Shown: positions 1 to 13,555, numbered from the stretch's first letter. The stretch is DNA of 64,000 bases from Metallyticus violacea (GCA_030762175.1 CM060843.1:32685001-32749000); one strand, 5' to 3'. The notes: generated by a model from the letters alone, not told the origin. Program-made: numbers and translations.

Positions 1-471
1 TTCATTTACAGTGCACATCGATCTTGCACTAAATAATTTTGGCCATATTCGATAAAGGTGGGATCTTCTAAACCCAATTTTTCTTAATAATGATGTTCTT
101 ATTTATTTCCAAGTTTGCTTTGTGCCTACGACGAATGTCGTTCATTTTGAGGGCACTTTTTCTTTCATAAGCACTATGAGCCTTTCGAACAGCTTGTATT
201 TAACAAATGACATTGGAGTAAACTTGCTTTATGCAAAGGTTTCACATGTTTTCGATAGATATATTTGAGCAAATGATGTATTCATTCTGTATGCATGTCT
301 GTGATAAGTCCACCTGCAACCTGTGACAGTATGCCCTGAATTTTGTATCCCTGGAAGAATGAAGTAAACTCAGAGGTGTCAGGATCACATTTCAATTTAT
401 CTTTTACATCAAAAAGAAATATTTCAAATGTAGTGGCATCCCTCTCTTCCATTAAAGTTTTTGCAATCCTG
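1..471 (+). repeat. Island B, 5'-truncated by window edge
   Basis: This is the 3' two-thirds of a family B island; base 1 aligns with position 33,764 of the island at 33,492. It shares private variants with that copy: GAGGGCAC in place of GTGGGCAC, AGTATGCCC in place of AGTAAGCCC, GAAGAATGAAGTAAAC, TTTACATC and AGTAAAG/ATTAAAG before TTTTTGCAATCC. It is therefore the same sub-lineage. The sequence ends at ATCCTG, followed directly by CTAAA pentamers. No coding gene is supported. Confidence 0.9.
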
Positions 472-3400
472 TAAACTAAACTAAACTAAACTAAATTAAA
501 CGATAAACTAAACTAAACTAAACGATAAACTAAACTATAAACTAAACTAAACTAAAATAACTAAACTAACCTAACCTTACCTAACCTAACCTAAACTAAC
601 CTAACCTAACTTAACCTTATCTAACCTAACCTAACCTAAATTAAACCAAACTAAACTAACCTAACCTAACCTAACCTAAACTAAACTAAACTAAACTAAA
701 CTAAATTCAACTAAATTAAACTAAATTAAACTAAACTAACATAACCTGACATAACCTAACCTAACCTAACCTAAACAAAACTAAACTAACCTAATCTAAC
801 GTAACGTAAACTAAATTAAACTAAACCAAACTAAACTAAACTAAACTAAACTATACTATAAACTAAACTATAAACTAAACTAAACTAAACTATAAAATAA
901 ACTATAAACTAAACTAAAGTAAACTAAACTAAAGTAAACTAAACTTACCTAACCTAACCTAACCTAAACTAAACTAAACTAAACCAAACTATAAATATAA
1001 ACTAAACTAAACTAAACTATAAACTAAACTACACTTAACTTAACTAACCTAAAGTAAACTATACTAAGCTAAACTAAACAAATCTAAACTAACCTAAACT
1101 AAATTATAAACTTAACTATAAACTAAACTGTAAACTATATTATAAACTAAACTAAACTAATGTAAATTTTAGACTAAACTAAATTAAACTATCCTAACCA
1201 AACCTAACCTAACCTAACCGATATTAAACCAAACTAACCTATAGTATACTAACCTAAACTAAGCTAAACTAAGCTAATCTAACCTAAACTAAACTAAGCT
1301 AAACTAAACTAAACTATAATCTAAACTAAACTATAAACTAAACACAACTATAAACTAAACTTAATTTAGCTAAACTAAACTAAACTAAACTAACCTAATC
1401 TAACATAATCTAACCTAACCTAACCTAACCTAAACTAAACTAAACTCTAATATACTAAGCTAACCTAAACTAACCTAACCTACCTTAACCATATCTAACC
1501 TAACCTAACCTAAATTAAAGTATACTAAACAGACCTAATCTAACCTAAACTAAACTAAACTAAATTATCCTTCATCTAAACTAAACAAAACTAAACTAAC
1601 CTAACCTAACCTAATGTAAACTAAATTAAACTAAACTAAACTATAAAATAAACTATAAAATAAACTATACACTAAACTAAACTAAAATATAAACTAAAGT
1701 AAAGTAAACTAAACTATAAACTAAACTAAACTAAACTAAACGATAAACTAAACTATAAACTAAACTAATCTAAATTATAAACTAAACTAAACTAAACTAA
1801 TCTAACCTAACCTAATCTAACCTAACCTAAACTAAACTAAATTAAACTAACCTAACCTAGCCTAACCTAACCCAAAACAATCTAAACCAAATTAAACTAA
1901 ACTAAACTATAAACTAAACTAAACTAAACTAAACTAACCTAACCTAACCTAACCTTACCTAACCTGACCTAACCTAACCTAAACTAAACTAAATTAACTA
2001 AACTAAGCTCAACTAAACGAAACTATAAACAAAACTAAACTGAACTAAACTATAAACTGAAATAAACTAAACTAAACTAACCTAACCTAACCTAACCTAA
2101 CCTAACCTAACCTAAACTAAACTAAAATAATCAAAACTAAAATAAACTAACCTAACTTAACCTAAACTAAACTAAACTAAACTAAACCAAATTCAACTCA
2201 ATAAAACTACACTAAACTAAACTAAAATAAACTAAACTAACTAACTAACTATCTACAAGTACAAACTACAACTATTAACTAAACTAAACTAAACTAAATT
2301 AAACTAATTTATAATTAAATTAAATTACATTAAACTATAAACTAAACTAAACTGAACTAAAATATAAACTAAACTATAAACTAAATTATGAACTAAACTA
2401 ACCTAAACTAACCTAACCTAAACGAAACTAAACTAAACTAAACTAAATTAAACAAATTAAACTAAACTAAACTAAACTAAAAAATAAAATATAAATTAAA
2501 CTAAACTAAAATAAAATATAAACTTAACGGAAATAAACAAAACTAACTAAACTAAACTAAACTAAACTATGAACTAAACTAAACTTAACCAAATTAACTA
2601 TAAAATAAATTAAACTATACTAAACTAAATTGAACAAAACTAAACTAAACTAAATTATAAACTAAACTATAAACTAAACTAAACTATTAATTACTAAACT
2701 AAAGCAAACTAAACTATAGTAACCTAACCTAACCTAAATTATAATAAAGTAAATTAAAGTAAACTAAGCTAAACCAAACTAAACTTAACTGCACTATATA
2801 CTAAACTAAATTATAAATTACCTAAACTAAATTAAACTAAACTAAACTAAACTAAACTAAAATAAACTAACCTAAACTAACCTAACCTAAGCTAATCTAA
2901 ACTAAACTAAACTAAACTAAACTAACCTAACCTATCCTAACCTAACATAATCTAAACTAATCTACACTAAACTAAACTAAACTAACCTAACCTAACGTAA
3001 CCTAACCTAACCTAACTTAAACTAAACTAAACTAAACAAAACTAAACTAAACTAAACTAAACTAGTCTAATCTAACCTAAACTAAACTAAACTAAACTAA
3101 ACTATAAACTAAACTAAACTAAACTAAAAACTAAACCATAAACTAAACTACACTAAACTTTAAACTAACCTAAACTTAAATATCTAAACTATAAAATGAA
3201 CTAAACTAAAATAAAGTAAACTAAACTAAACTAAACTAAACGAACATAACTTAACCTAACCTAACCTAACCTAAACTAAACTAAACTAAACTAATCTAAA
3301 TTAGCCTAAAGTAAACTATAAACTAAAGTATAAACTAAACTATGAACTAAACTGAACTAAACTATACTATAAACTAAACTAAACTAAATAAAACTATCCT

Positions 3401-4410
3401 AACGTAAGCTAACCTAACCTAACCTAAACTAAACTAAACTAAACTAAACTAACCTAACTTAAACTAAACTAAACTAAAATAAACTACAAACTAAACTAAA
3501 CTAAACTATAAACTTAACTAAACTAAACTATAAATTAACTAAAGAAAACTAAACTAACCTAACCTAACCTAAACGAAACTAAACCAAACTAACTTAACCT
3601 AACCTAAACTAATCTAACTTAAACTAAACTAAACTAAGTTAAACTAAACTAAATTAAACTAACTATAACCTAAACTATAATCATAACTAAACTAAACTGC
3701 AAACTAAACTAAACTAAACTAAACAAACCTAACCTAACCTATTCTTAACTAAACTAAGCTAACCTAAACTAACTTAACCTAATCTAACTTAATCTAATAT
3801 AATCTAAACTATACTAAACTAAACTAAACTATATTCAACTAAACTTAAGTAAATTAAACTACACTGAATGAAACTATAAATTAAACTAAACTAAACTATA
3901 AACTATACTATAAACTAAACTAAACTAAACTAAACTATAAATTACTAAGATAAACTAAACTATTTTAAATTAGACTAAACTAACATAACCTAACCTAAAC
4001 TACCCTAACCTAAACTAAACTGAACTAAAATAACCTAAGCTAACCCAAACTAAACTGAACTAAACTAAATTAACTATCCTAAACTAAACAAAGCTAAATT
4101 AAACTAAAATAATTAACTAAACTAAACTAAACTATAAAATAAACTGTAAACTAAACTAAACTAAACTAAACTATCAACTAAACGAAACTAAAGTAAACTA
4201 AAATTATCTAAACTAACCTAACCTAACATAACCTATCCTATCCGAACCTAACCTAACCTAAACTAAACTAAATTAAAGTAAACTAAACTAACCTAACATA
4301 ACCTAACCTATCCTGACCTAAACTAAACTTAACTAAACTAAACTTACCTAACATAATATAACCTATCCTACCCTAACCTAACCTAACCTAAATTAAACTA
4401 AACTAAACTA
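472..4410. repeat. Long pentamer spacer, degenerate CTAAA/CCTAA satellite
   Basis: About 3.9 kb made almost entirely of CTAAA, CCTAA (CTAAC) and CTATAAA-type variants, with G very rare on the + strand. CCTAA blocks of 3-7 perfect units alternate with CTAAA blocks; the longest perfect CCTAA stretch in the window is here (about 2,081-2,115, 7 units). The repeat is the complement of TTAGG/TTTAG, so it is telomere-like but decayed. A short variant patch with ACTACAAGT-like sequence lies near 2,245-2,275. Nothing gene-like is visible. Confidence 0.9.
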
Positions 4411-5052
<642 letters not shown>

Positions 5053-5766
5053 TACCCATGTCCAGAATTAAAGAAATGTTCCAAAATAAGAAGATTTTTT
5101 TTTCATACAGAAGACTCTTTGATGCAAAAAGGAAAAAAAAAATGAAAAAAATCTTGCCGTATTCCGCTTGCTAAACCCCTACAACGGAGGTTACAGTCGT
5201 CGCGTTTTCTTTGCTGCAATATAAATAAAAAACCACATTTCATCGCATACCCCTTGCAGGAACTGTTACAACAGAGGCGAATATCTTTGCAAACGTACGT
5301 GTGTGTGTACATCAATCTTGCACTAAATAATGTTGGCCATATTCGATATGGGTGGGATCTTCTAACTACAATTTTCCTAAATAATGATGTTCTTATTTAT
5401 TTCCTAGTTTGCTTTGTGCAAACGACGAATGTCCTTCATTTTGCTGGTCACTTTGTCTTTCGTGCGTACAATGAGCCTATCGAACAGCTTAAATGTAACA
5501 AATGACATTGGAGTAAACTTGCTTTATCCAAAGGTTTCACATGTTTTCGATAGATATATTTGAGCATATGATGCATTCATTCTTATTGCATGTCTGTGAT
5601 AAGAGCACCTGCAACCTGTGACAGTAAGCCCCGAATTTTGTATCCCTGGAAGTATGAAGCAAACTCAGAGGTGTCAGGATCACATTTCAATTTATCTTTT
5701 ACAGCAAAAAGAAATATTTCAAATGCAGTGGCATCCCTCTCTTCCAGTAATGTTCTTGCAATCCTG
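5053..5766 (+). repeat. Island A (full copy, reference description)
   Basis: Landmarks in order: ACCCATGTCCAG entry; a T8-10 run and an A-rich tract; CGTATTCCGCTTGC; GGAGGTTACAGTCGTCGCG; CCTTGCAGGAACTG; GTACGTGTGTGTG; TTGGCCATATTCG; CTTATTTATTTCC; GTCACTTTGTCTTTCG; ACATTGGAGTAAACTTGC; and a 3' core from GATAAG to ATCCTG. A plus-strand frame of 83 codons (5,254-5,505) is open here and in all ten full A islands, but the frame upstream is broken at the homopolymers. Closest relative in the window is the copy at 53,034, which shares GTGCGTAC and AATGTTGG. A private change in the core is GATAAGAGCACC. No known gene or transposon is recognised. Confidence 0.93.
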
Positions 5767-6228
5767 TAAACTAAACTAAACTAAACTAAACTAAACTAAC
5801 CTGACCTAACCTGAACTAACCTAAACTTAACTAAAATAAACTATCAGCTAAACTAAATTAAACTATAAACTAAAATAAACTGAACTAAGCTGAACTGAAC
5901 TGAAATTAACTGAACTGAACTAAGCTAACCTGAACTAAACTGAACTAAATTAAACTAAACTATAAACTAAAATAAACTAAACTAAACTATAAACTAAACT
6001 AAACCTAACTAAACTAACCTAACCTAACCTAACCTAAACTAAACTAAACTAAACTAACCTAAAACTAAACTGAACTAAATTAAACTAATCAAAACTAAAA
6101 TAACTAACCTAACCTAATCTTACCTAACCTAACCTAACCTAAACTAAACTAAACTAAACTAAACTAAACGAAACTAAACTAAACTAAACTAACTAACTAA
6201 CTAACTAACTAACCAACTACCTAACTAA
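5767..6228. repeat. Short A-B spacer, pentamers with CTGAA units
   Basis: CTAAA/CCTAA pentamers with a cluster of CTGAA and AAGCTGAA variants at about 5,881-5,955, which marks A-to-B spacers across the window. About 40 bp of CTAA tetramers and a TACCTAACTAA step lead into island B. Nothing gene-like is visible. Confidence 0.9.
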
Positions 6229-6969
6229 CACTGTACCCATTCCCAGAAATATAGAAATGTCCCAAAAGAGCAAGATTTTTTTTTCACAGAGAAGACTCTT
6301 TGCTGCAAAAAAGGAAAAAAAGAATTGAAAAAAATCAGGCCGTATTTCCCTTGCTAAGCCTCATACAACGGAGGTTAACGTCATCGCGATTTCTTTGCTG
6401 CAAGATGAATAAAAAACCATATTTCATCGCATTCTCCTTGCAGGAACTTATACAACTCAGGCGAATATCTTTGTGAACGTAAGTGTGTGTTCGTGAATTT
6501 CATTTACACTGCACATCGATCTTGCACTAAATAATTTTGGCCATATTCGATAAAGGTGGGATCTTCTAAACACAATTTTTCTTCATAATGATGTTCTTAT
6601 ATATTTCCAAGTTTGCTTTGTGCCTACGACGAATGTCGTTCATTTTGTGGGCCCTTTTTCTTTCATAACCACAATGAGCCTTTCGAAAAGCTTGTATTTA
6701 ACAAATGTCATTGGAGTAAACTTGCTTTATGCAAAGGTTTCACATGTTTTCGATAGATATATTTGAGCAAATGATGCATTCATTCTGTATGCATGTCTGT
6801 GATAAGTCCACCTGGAACCTGTGACAGTAAGCACCGAATTTTGTATCCCTGGAAGTATGAAGCAAACTCAGAGGTGTCAGGATCGCATTGCAATTTATCT
6901 TTTACAGCAAAAAGAAATATTTCAAATGCAGTGGCATCCCTCTCTTCCAGTAATGTTCTTGCAATCCTG
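6229..6969 (+). repeat. Island B (full copy, reference description)
   Basis: Family B starts CACTGTACCCATGCCCAG and differs from A by scattered substitutions in the first ~550 bp. It also has a block of about 20 extra bases where A has GTACGTGTGTGTG: B reads GTAAGTGTGTGTTCGTG and on to TTTACAG. The last ~170 bp is nearly the same as in A. Variants shared with the copy at 54,212 include ACACTGCAC, GGGCCCTTTTTC, CATAACCAC and GAAAAGCTT; CCTGGAACC and AGCACCGAAT are private. The 31-bp block has splice-like ends but is shorter than normal introns. Confidence 0.93.
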
Positions 6970-8619
6970 TAAACTAAACTAAACTAAACTAAACTAAACT
7001 AAACTAAATTAAACGATAAACTAAACTAAACTAAACTAAACGATAAACGATACTATAAACTTAACTAAACTAAACTAAACTAAACGAACATAACTTAACC
7101 TAACCTAACCTAACCTAAACTAAACCAAACTAAACTAATCTAAATTAGCCTAAAGTAAACTATAAACTAAACTATAAACTAAACTATACTATAAATTAAA
7201 CTAAACTAAACTAAACTATCCTAACGTAAGCTGACCTAACCTAAACTAAACTAAACTAAACTAACCTAACCTAAACTAAACTAAACTAAAATAAACTACA
7301 AACTAAACTAAACTAAACTATAAACTTAACTAAACTAAACTATAAATTAACTAACTAAACTAAACTAAACTAACCTAACCTAACCTAACCTAAACTAAAC
7401 TAAACTCACTTAACCTAACCTAACCTAATCTAACTTAAACTAAACTAAACTACACTAAACTAAGTTAAACTAAACTAAACTAAACTAACTATAAATTAAA
7501 CTATAATCATAACTAAACTAAACTGGAAACTAAACTAAACTAAACTAAAAAAACCTAACCTAACCTAACCTTAATTAAACTAAGCTAACCTAAACTAACT
7601 TAACCTAACCTAACCTAATCTAATATAACCTAAACTAAACTAAACTAAACTAAATTCAACTAACCTAAACTAAACTAACCTAACGTAACCTAACCTATAC
7701 TAAACTAACCTAAACTAAACTAAACTAACTTAAACTAAACTAAACTAAACTAACCTAACCTAACATAACCTAACCTAATCTAAATTAAACTAAACTAAAC
7801 TAAGATAAGCTAATCTAACCTAAACTGACCTAAACGAAACTAAACTAAACTAAACTAAACTAAATTAAACAAACTAAACTAAACTAAAATATAAACTAAA
7901 CTAAACTAAACTAAACTAAACTAAACTATAAACTTAACGAAACTAAACTAAACTAACTAAACTAAACTAAACTAAAGTAAAATATACTATAAACTAAACT
8001 AAACTTAACTAAATTAACTATAAATTAAAGTCAACTAAATTAAGCTAATCTAACCTAAACTGACCTAAACGAAACTAAACTAAACTAAACTAAACTAAAT
8101 TAAACAAACTAAACTATAAACTTAACGAAACTAAACTAAACTAACTAAACTAAACTAAACTAAAGTATAATATACTATAAACTAAACTAAACTTAACTAA
8201 ATTATCTATAAATTAAAGTCAACTAAATTAAACTAAACTAAACTAAATTAAACAAAACTAAACTAAACTAAACTAAACTATAAACTAAACTATAAACTAC
8301 AGTATTAATTAACTAAACTAAAGTAAACTAAACTAAAGTAACCTAACCTAACCTAACCTAAACTAATATAAACTAACCTAACATAGCCTAAACTATCCTA
8401 TACTATACTAAAGTAAACTAAAGTAAACTAAGCTAAACTATAAACTTAACGATAAACTAAACTGTACTAAGGTATAAATTAAACTAAACTATAAACCAAA
8501 CTAAACTTAACTAAACTAAACTAGACTAAACTAAACTAACTTAACGTAACATAACCTAACGTATCCGAACCTTACCTAATTTAAACTAAACTAAAATATG
8601 CTAATCTAACCTAACCTAA

Positions 8620-8650
<31 letters not shown>

Positions 8651-9309
8651 CTAAATTAAACTAAACTAAACTAAACTACATTGAATGAAACTATAAATTA
8701 AACTAAACTAAACTATAAACTATGCTATAAACTAAACTGAACTAATCTAAACTATTTACAAAACTAAAATAAACAACCTAACCTAACCTAACCTAACTTA
8801 AACTAAACTAAAGTATAAACTAAACTAATCTAAATTATAAACTAAATTATAAACTAAACTAAACTATAAATTACTAAGATAAACTAAACTAATCTAAATT
8901 AGACTAAACTAACATAACCTAACCTAAACTACCCTAACCTAAACCAAACTGAACTAAAATAACCTAAGCTAACCCAAACTAAACTGAACTAAACTAAATA
9001 AACTAACCTAAACTAAACAAAGCTAAATTAAACAAAAATAATTAACTAAACTAAACTAAACTATAAACTAAACTGTAAACTAAACTAAACTATCAACTAA
9101 ACGAAACTAAAGTAAACTAAACTAAACTAAACTAAACTAACCTAACCTAACATAACCTAACCTAACCTAAACTAAACTAAACTAAACTAAACTAACCTAA
9201 CATAACGTAACCTAACCAAACCTAAACTAAACTAAACTAAACTTACCTAACATAATCTAACCTATCCTACCCTAACCTAACCTAACCTAAATTAAACTAA
9301 ACTAAACTT
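6970..9309. repeat. Long pentamer spacer with internal duplication
   Basis: About 2.3 kb of CTAAA/CCTAA satellite, close in order to 54,954-57,060 and to 11,530-13,555. It differs from both by carrying two consecutive versions of one stretch (about 7,811-8,040 and 8,045-8,226), one resembling each of those spacers. No gene-like sequence is visible. Confidence 0.9.
7811..8226. repeat. Tandem pair of two spacer variants (~235 bp offset)
   Basis: Both halves begin CTAATCTAACCTAAACTGAC and end with AAAGTCAACTAAATTAA. The first half carries the longer form with AAAGTAAAATATACT, as at about 55,940. The second carries the shorter form with AAAGTATAATATACT, as at about 12,410. The pair looks like a join between two sister spacers and not a simple copy of one. 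Confidence 0.75.
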
Positions 9310-9600
9310 AACTAAGCTAAATAACCAACAAACTAACTAACTAACTAAGTAACTAACTAAATAACTAACTAACTAACTAACTAATTAACTAACTAACTAA
9401 CTAACTAACAACTACCTAACTACCTCATTAACTAACTAAATAACTAAATAAATAAATAACTAACTAACTGACTAAGTAACTAACTAACTTAATAACTAAC
9501 TGACTGATTAACTAACTAACTGACTGACTGACTGACTGACTGACTGACTGACTGACTGACTGACTGACTGACTGACTGACTAACTAACTAACCTACTAAC
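9310..9600. repeat. Tetranucleotide array CTAA-CTGA before island A
   Basis: CTAA units with AAATAA interruptions and the ACTACCTAACTACCTC step (about 9,411-9,427), followed by an uninterrupted CTGA run of about 17 units (about 9,510-9,580), then CTAA. The CGAA block seen at 4,967 is absent. Confidence 0.9.
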
Positions 9601-10315
9601 TACCCATGTACAGAATTAAAGTAATGTTCCAAAAAGAGAAGATTTTTTTTTTCACACAGAAGACTCTTTGATGCAAAAAAGGAAAAAGAAATGAAAAAAA
9701 TCTTGCCGTATTCCGCTTGCTTATCCCCTACAACGGAGGTTACCGTCGTCGCGATTTCTTTGCTGCAAGATAAATAAAAAGCCACATTTCATCGCATACC
9801 CCTTGCAGCAACTGATACAACAGAGGCGAATATCTTTGCAAACGTGCGTGTGTGTGTACATCAATCTTGCACTAAATAATTTTGGCCATATTCGATATGG
9901 GTGGGATCTTCTAACCACAATTTTCCTAAATAATGATGTTCTTATTTATTTCCAAGTTTGCTTTGTGCAAACGACGAATGTCCTTCATTTTCCTGGTCAC
10001 TTTGTCTTTCGTACGTACAATGAGCCTATCGAACATCTTAAATGTAACAAATGACATTGGAGTAAACTTGCTTTATCCAAATGTTTCACATGTTTTCGAT
10101 AGATATATTTGAGCATATGATGTATTCATTCTATATGCATGTCTGTGATAAGTCCACCTGCAACCTGTGACAGTAAGCCCCGAATTTTGTATCCCCGGAA
10201 GTATGAAGCAAACTCAGAGGTGTCAGGATCACATTTCAATTTATCTTTTACAGCAAAAAGAAATATTTCAAATGCAGTGGCATCCCTCTCTTCCAGTAAT
10301 GTTCTTGCAATCCTG
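9601..10315 (+). repeat. Island A
   Basis: Full copy with diagnostic changes: ATGTACAG with AAAGTAATG in the entry, CTTGCAGCAACTG, TTTTCCTGGTCAC, GAACATCTT, CCAAATGTTTC, GATGTATTCATTCTATATGC and ATCCCCGG. The changes from TTTTCCTGGTCAC to GATGTATTC reappear in the second half of the island at 57,383. The 83-codon plus frame runs from 9,803 to 10,054. Confidence 0.93.
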
Positions 10316-10736
10316 TAAACTAAACTAAACTAAACTAAACTAAACTAACCTGACCTAACCTGAACTAACCTAAACTAAAATAAACTATAAGCTAAACAAA
10401 AATTAAACTATAAACTAAAATAAACTGAACTAAGCTGAACTGAACTGAACTTAACTGAACGAACTAAGCTAACCTGAACTAAACTGAACTAAATTAAACT
10501 AAACTATAAACTAAAATAAACTAAACTAAACTATAAACTAAACTAAACCTAACTAAACTAACCTAACCTAACCTAACCTAAACTAAACTAAACTAAACTA
10601 ACCTAAAACTAAACTGAACTAAATTAAACTAATCAAAACTAAAATAACTAACCTAACCTAATCTTACCTAACCTAACCTAAACTAAACTAAACTAAACTA
10701 ACGAAACTAAACTAAACTAAACTAAACTAAACTAAT

Positions 10737-10806
<70 letters not shown>

Positions 10807-10815
10807 CCTAACTAA
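10316..10815. repeat. Short A-B spacer
   Basis: Pentamers including CTGAA variants near 10,425-10,490, then about 18 CTAA units (about 10,735-10,806) leading into island B. Nothing gene-like is visible. Confidence 0.9.
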
Positions 10816-11529
10816 CACTGTACCCATGCCCAGAAATATAGAAATGTCCCAAAAGAGCAAGATTTTTTTTTCACAGAGAAGACTCTTTGCTGCAAAAAAG
10901 GAAAAAAAACAAATGAAAAAAATCTGGCCGTATTTCCCTTGCTAAGCCTCATACAACGGAGGTTAACGTCATCGCGATTTCTTTGCTGCAAGATGAATAA
11001 AAAACCATATTTCATCGCATTCTCCTTGCAGGAACTTATACAACTCAGGCGAATATCTTTGTGAACGTAAGTGTGTGTTCGTGAATTTCATTTACAGTGC
11101 ACATCGATCTTGCACTAAATAATTTTGGTCATATTCGATAAAGGTGGGATCTTCTAAACACAATTTTTCTTAATAATGATGTTCTTATTTATTTCCAAGT
11201 TTGCTTTGTGCCTACGACGAATGTATAAGCACAATGAGCCTATCGAAAAGCTTGTATTTAACAAATGACATTGAAGTAAACTTGCTTTATGCAAAGGTTT
11301 CACATGTTTTCGAAAGATATATTTGAGCAAATGATGCATTCATTCTGTATGCATGTCTGTGATAAGTCCTCCTGCAACCTGTGACAGTAAGCCCCGAATT
11401 TTGTATCCCTGGAAGTATGAAGCAAACTCACAGGTGTCAGGATCGCATTTCAATTTATCTTTTACAGCAAAAAGAAATATTTCAAATGCAGTGGCATCCC
11501 TCTCTTCCAGTAATGTTCTTGCAATCCTG
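10816..11529 (+). repeat. Island B with ~33-bp internal deletion
   Basis: Full-length B except that CGACGAATGT is joined directly to ATAAGCACAATGAG, removing the part that reads CGTTCATTTTGTGGGC and onward in other B copies. The copy at 58,555 has the same deletion, so the two share an ancestor. Other variants are TTTTGGTCATATTC, CATTGAAGTAAAC and CTCACAGGTGTC. The splice-like block reads ...CTTGCAG at 11,031, GTAAGT at 11,067 and TTTACAG ending at 11,097. Confidence 0.92.
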
Positions 11530-13555
11530 TAAACTAAACTAAACTAAACTAAACTAAACTAAATTAAGCGATAAACTAAAATAAACTAAACTAAACTAAA
11601 CGATAAACTAAACTATAAACTAAACTAAACTAATCTAAATTAGCCTAAAGTAAACTATAAACTAAACTATACTATAAACTAAACTAAACTAAACTAAACT
11701 ATCCTAACGTAAGCTGACCTAACCTAAACTGAACTAAACTAAACTAACCTAACCTAAACTAAACTAAACTAAAATAAACTAGAAACTAAACTAAACTAAA
11801 CTATAAACTTAACTAAACTAAACTATAAATTAACTAACAAAACTAAACTAAACTAACCTAACCTAACCTAACCTAAACTAAACTAAACTCACTTAACCTA
11901 ACCTAACCTAATCTAACTTAAACTAAACTAAACTACACTAAACTAAGTTAAACTAAACTAAACTAAACTAACTATAAACTAAACTATAATCATAACTAAA
12001 CTAAACTGCAAACTAAACTAAACTAAACTAAAAAAACCTAACCTAACCTAACCTTAACTAAACTAAGCTAACCTAAACTAACTTAACCTAACCTAACCTA
12101 ATCTAATATAACCTAAATTAAAGTATACTAAACTAAACTAAATTCAACTAAACTAAACTAAACTAACCTAACGTAACCTAGACTATACTAAACTAACCTA
12201 AACTAAACTAAAGTAACTTAAACTAAACTAAACTAACCTAACCTAACATAAACTAACTTAATCTAAATTAAACTAAACTAAACTAAGATAAGCTAATCTA
12301 ACCTAAACTGACCTAAACGAAACTAAACTAAACTAAACTAAACTAAATTAAACAAACTAAACTCTAAACTTAACGAAACTAAACTAAACTAACTAAACTA
12401 AACTAAACTAAAGTATAATATACTATAAACTAAACTAAACTTAACTAAATTAACTATAAATTAAAGTCAACTAAATTAAACTAAACTAAACTAAATTAAA
12501 CAAAACTAAACTAAACTAAACTAAACTAAACTATAAACTAAACTATAAATAGAGTATTAATTAACTAAAGTAAACTAAACTAAATTAACCTAACCAAACC
12601 TAACCTAAACTAATATAAACTAACCTAACATAGCCTAAACTAACCTATACTATACTAAAGTAAACTAAAGTAAACTAAGCTAAACTATAAACTTAACGAT
12701 AAACTAAACTATACTAAGGTATAAATTATACTAAACTATAAACTAAACTAAACTTAACTAAACTAAACTAGACTAAACTAAACTAACTTAACCTAACATA
12801 ACCTAACGTATCCGAACCTTACCTAAATTAAACTAAACTAAAATAAGCTAACCTAACCTAACCAAACCTAAAATAAACAAAACTAAACTAAATTAAACTG
12901 AACTAAACTAAACTACACTGAATGAAACTATAAATTAAACTAAACTAAACTAAACTATAAACTATACTATAAACTAAACTGAACTAATCTAAACTATTTA
13001 CAAAACTAAAATAAACAACCTAACCTAACCTAACCTAACTTAAACTAAACTAAAGTATAAACTAAACTAATCTAAATTATAAACTAAATTATAAACTAAA
13101 CTAAACTATAAATTACTAAGATAAACTAAACTAATCTAAATTAGACTAAACTAACATAACCTAACCTAAACTACCCTAACCTAAACCAAACTGAACTAAA
13201 ATAACCTAAGCTAACCCAAACTAAACTGAACTAAACTAAATAAACTAACCTAAACTAAACAAAGCTAAATTAAACAAAAATAATTAACTAAACTAAACTA
13301 AACTATAAACTAAACTGTAAACTAAACTAAACTATCAACTAAACGAAACTAAAGTAAACTAAACTAAACTAAACTAACCTAACACAACCTAACCTAACCT
13401 AAACTAAACTAAACTAAACTAAACTAACCTAACATAACCTAACCTAACCTAACCAAACCTAAACTAAACTAAACTAAACTAAATTTACCTAACATAATCT
13501 AACCTATGCTACCCTAACCTAACCTAACCTAAATTAAACTAAACTAAACTAAGCT
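11530..13555. repeat. Long pentamer spacer
   Basis: About 2.0 kb of CTAAA/CCTAA satellite, nearly collinear with 59,271-61,360, including shared oddities such as CTAACGTATCCGAAC and TAACACAACCTAACC. No gene-like sequence is visible. Confidence 0.9.

Noticed and set aside
2081..2115. Functional telomere tract
   Set aside because: Perfect CCTAA runs are no longer than about 7 units and are mixed with CTAAA variants over the whole window.
5053..5766. Islands as telomere-targeted non-LTR retrotransposons (SART/TRAS type) or SINEs
   Set aside because: Those families do insert in TTAGG repeats, but no reverse transcriptase or endonuclease frame, no poly-A tail at the pentamer junction, no target-site duplication and no Pol III A/B boxes were seen.
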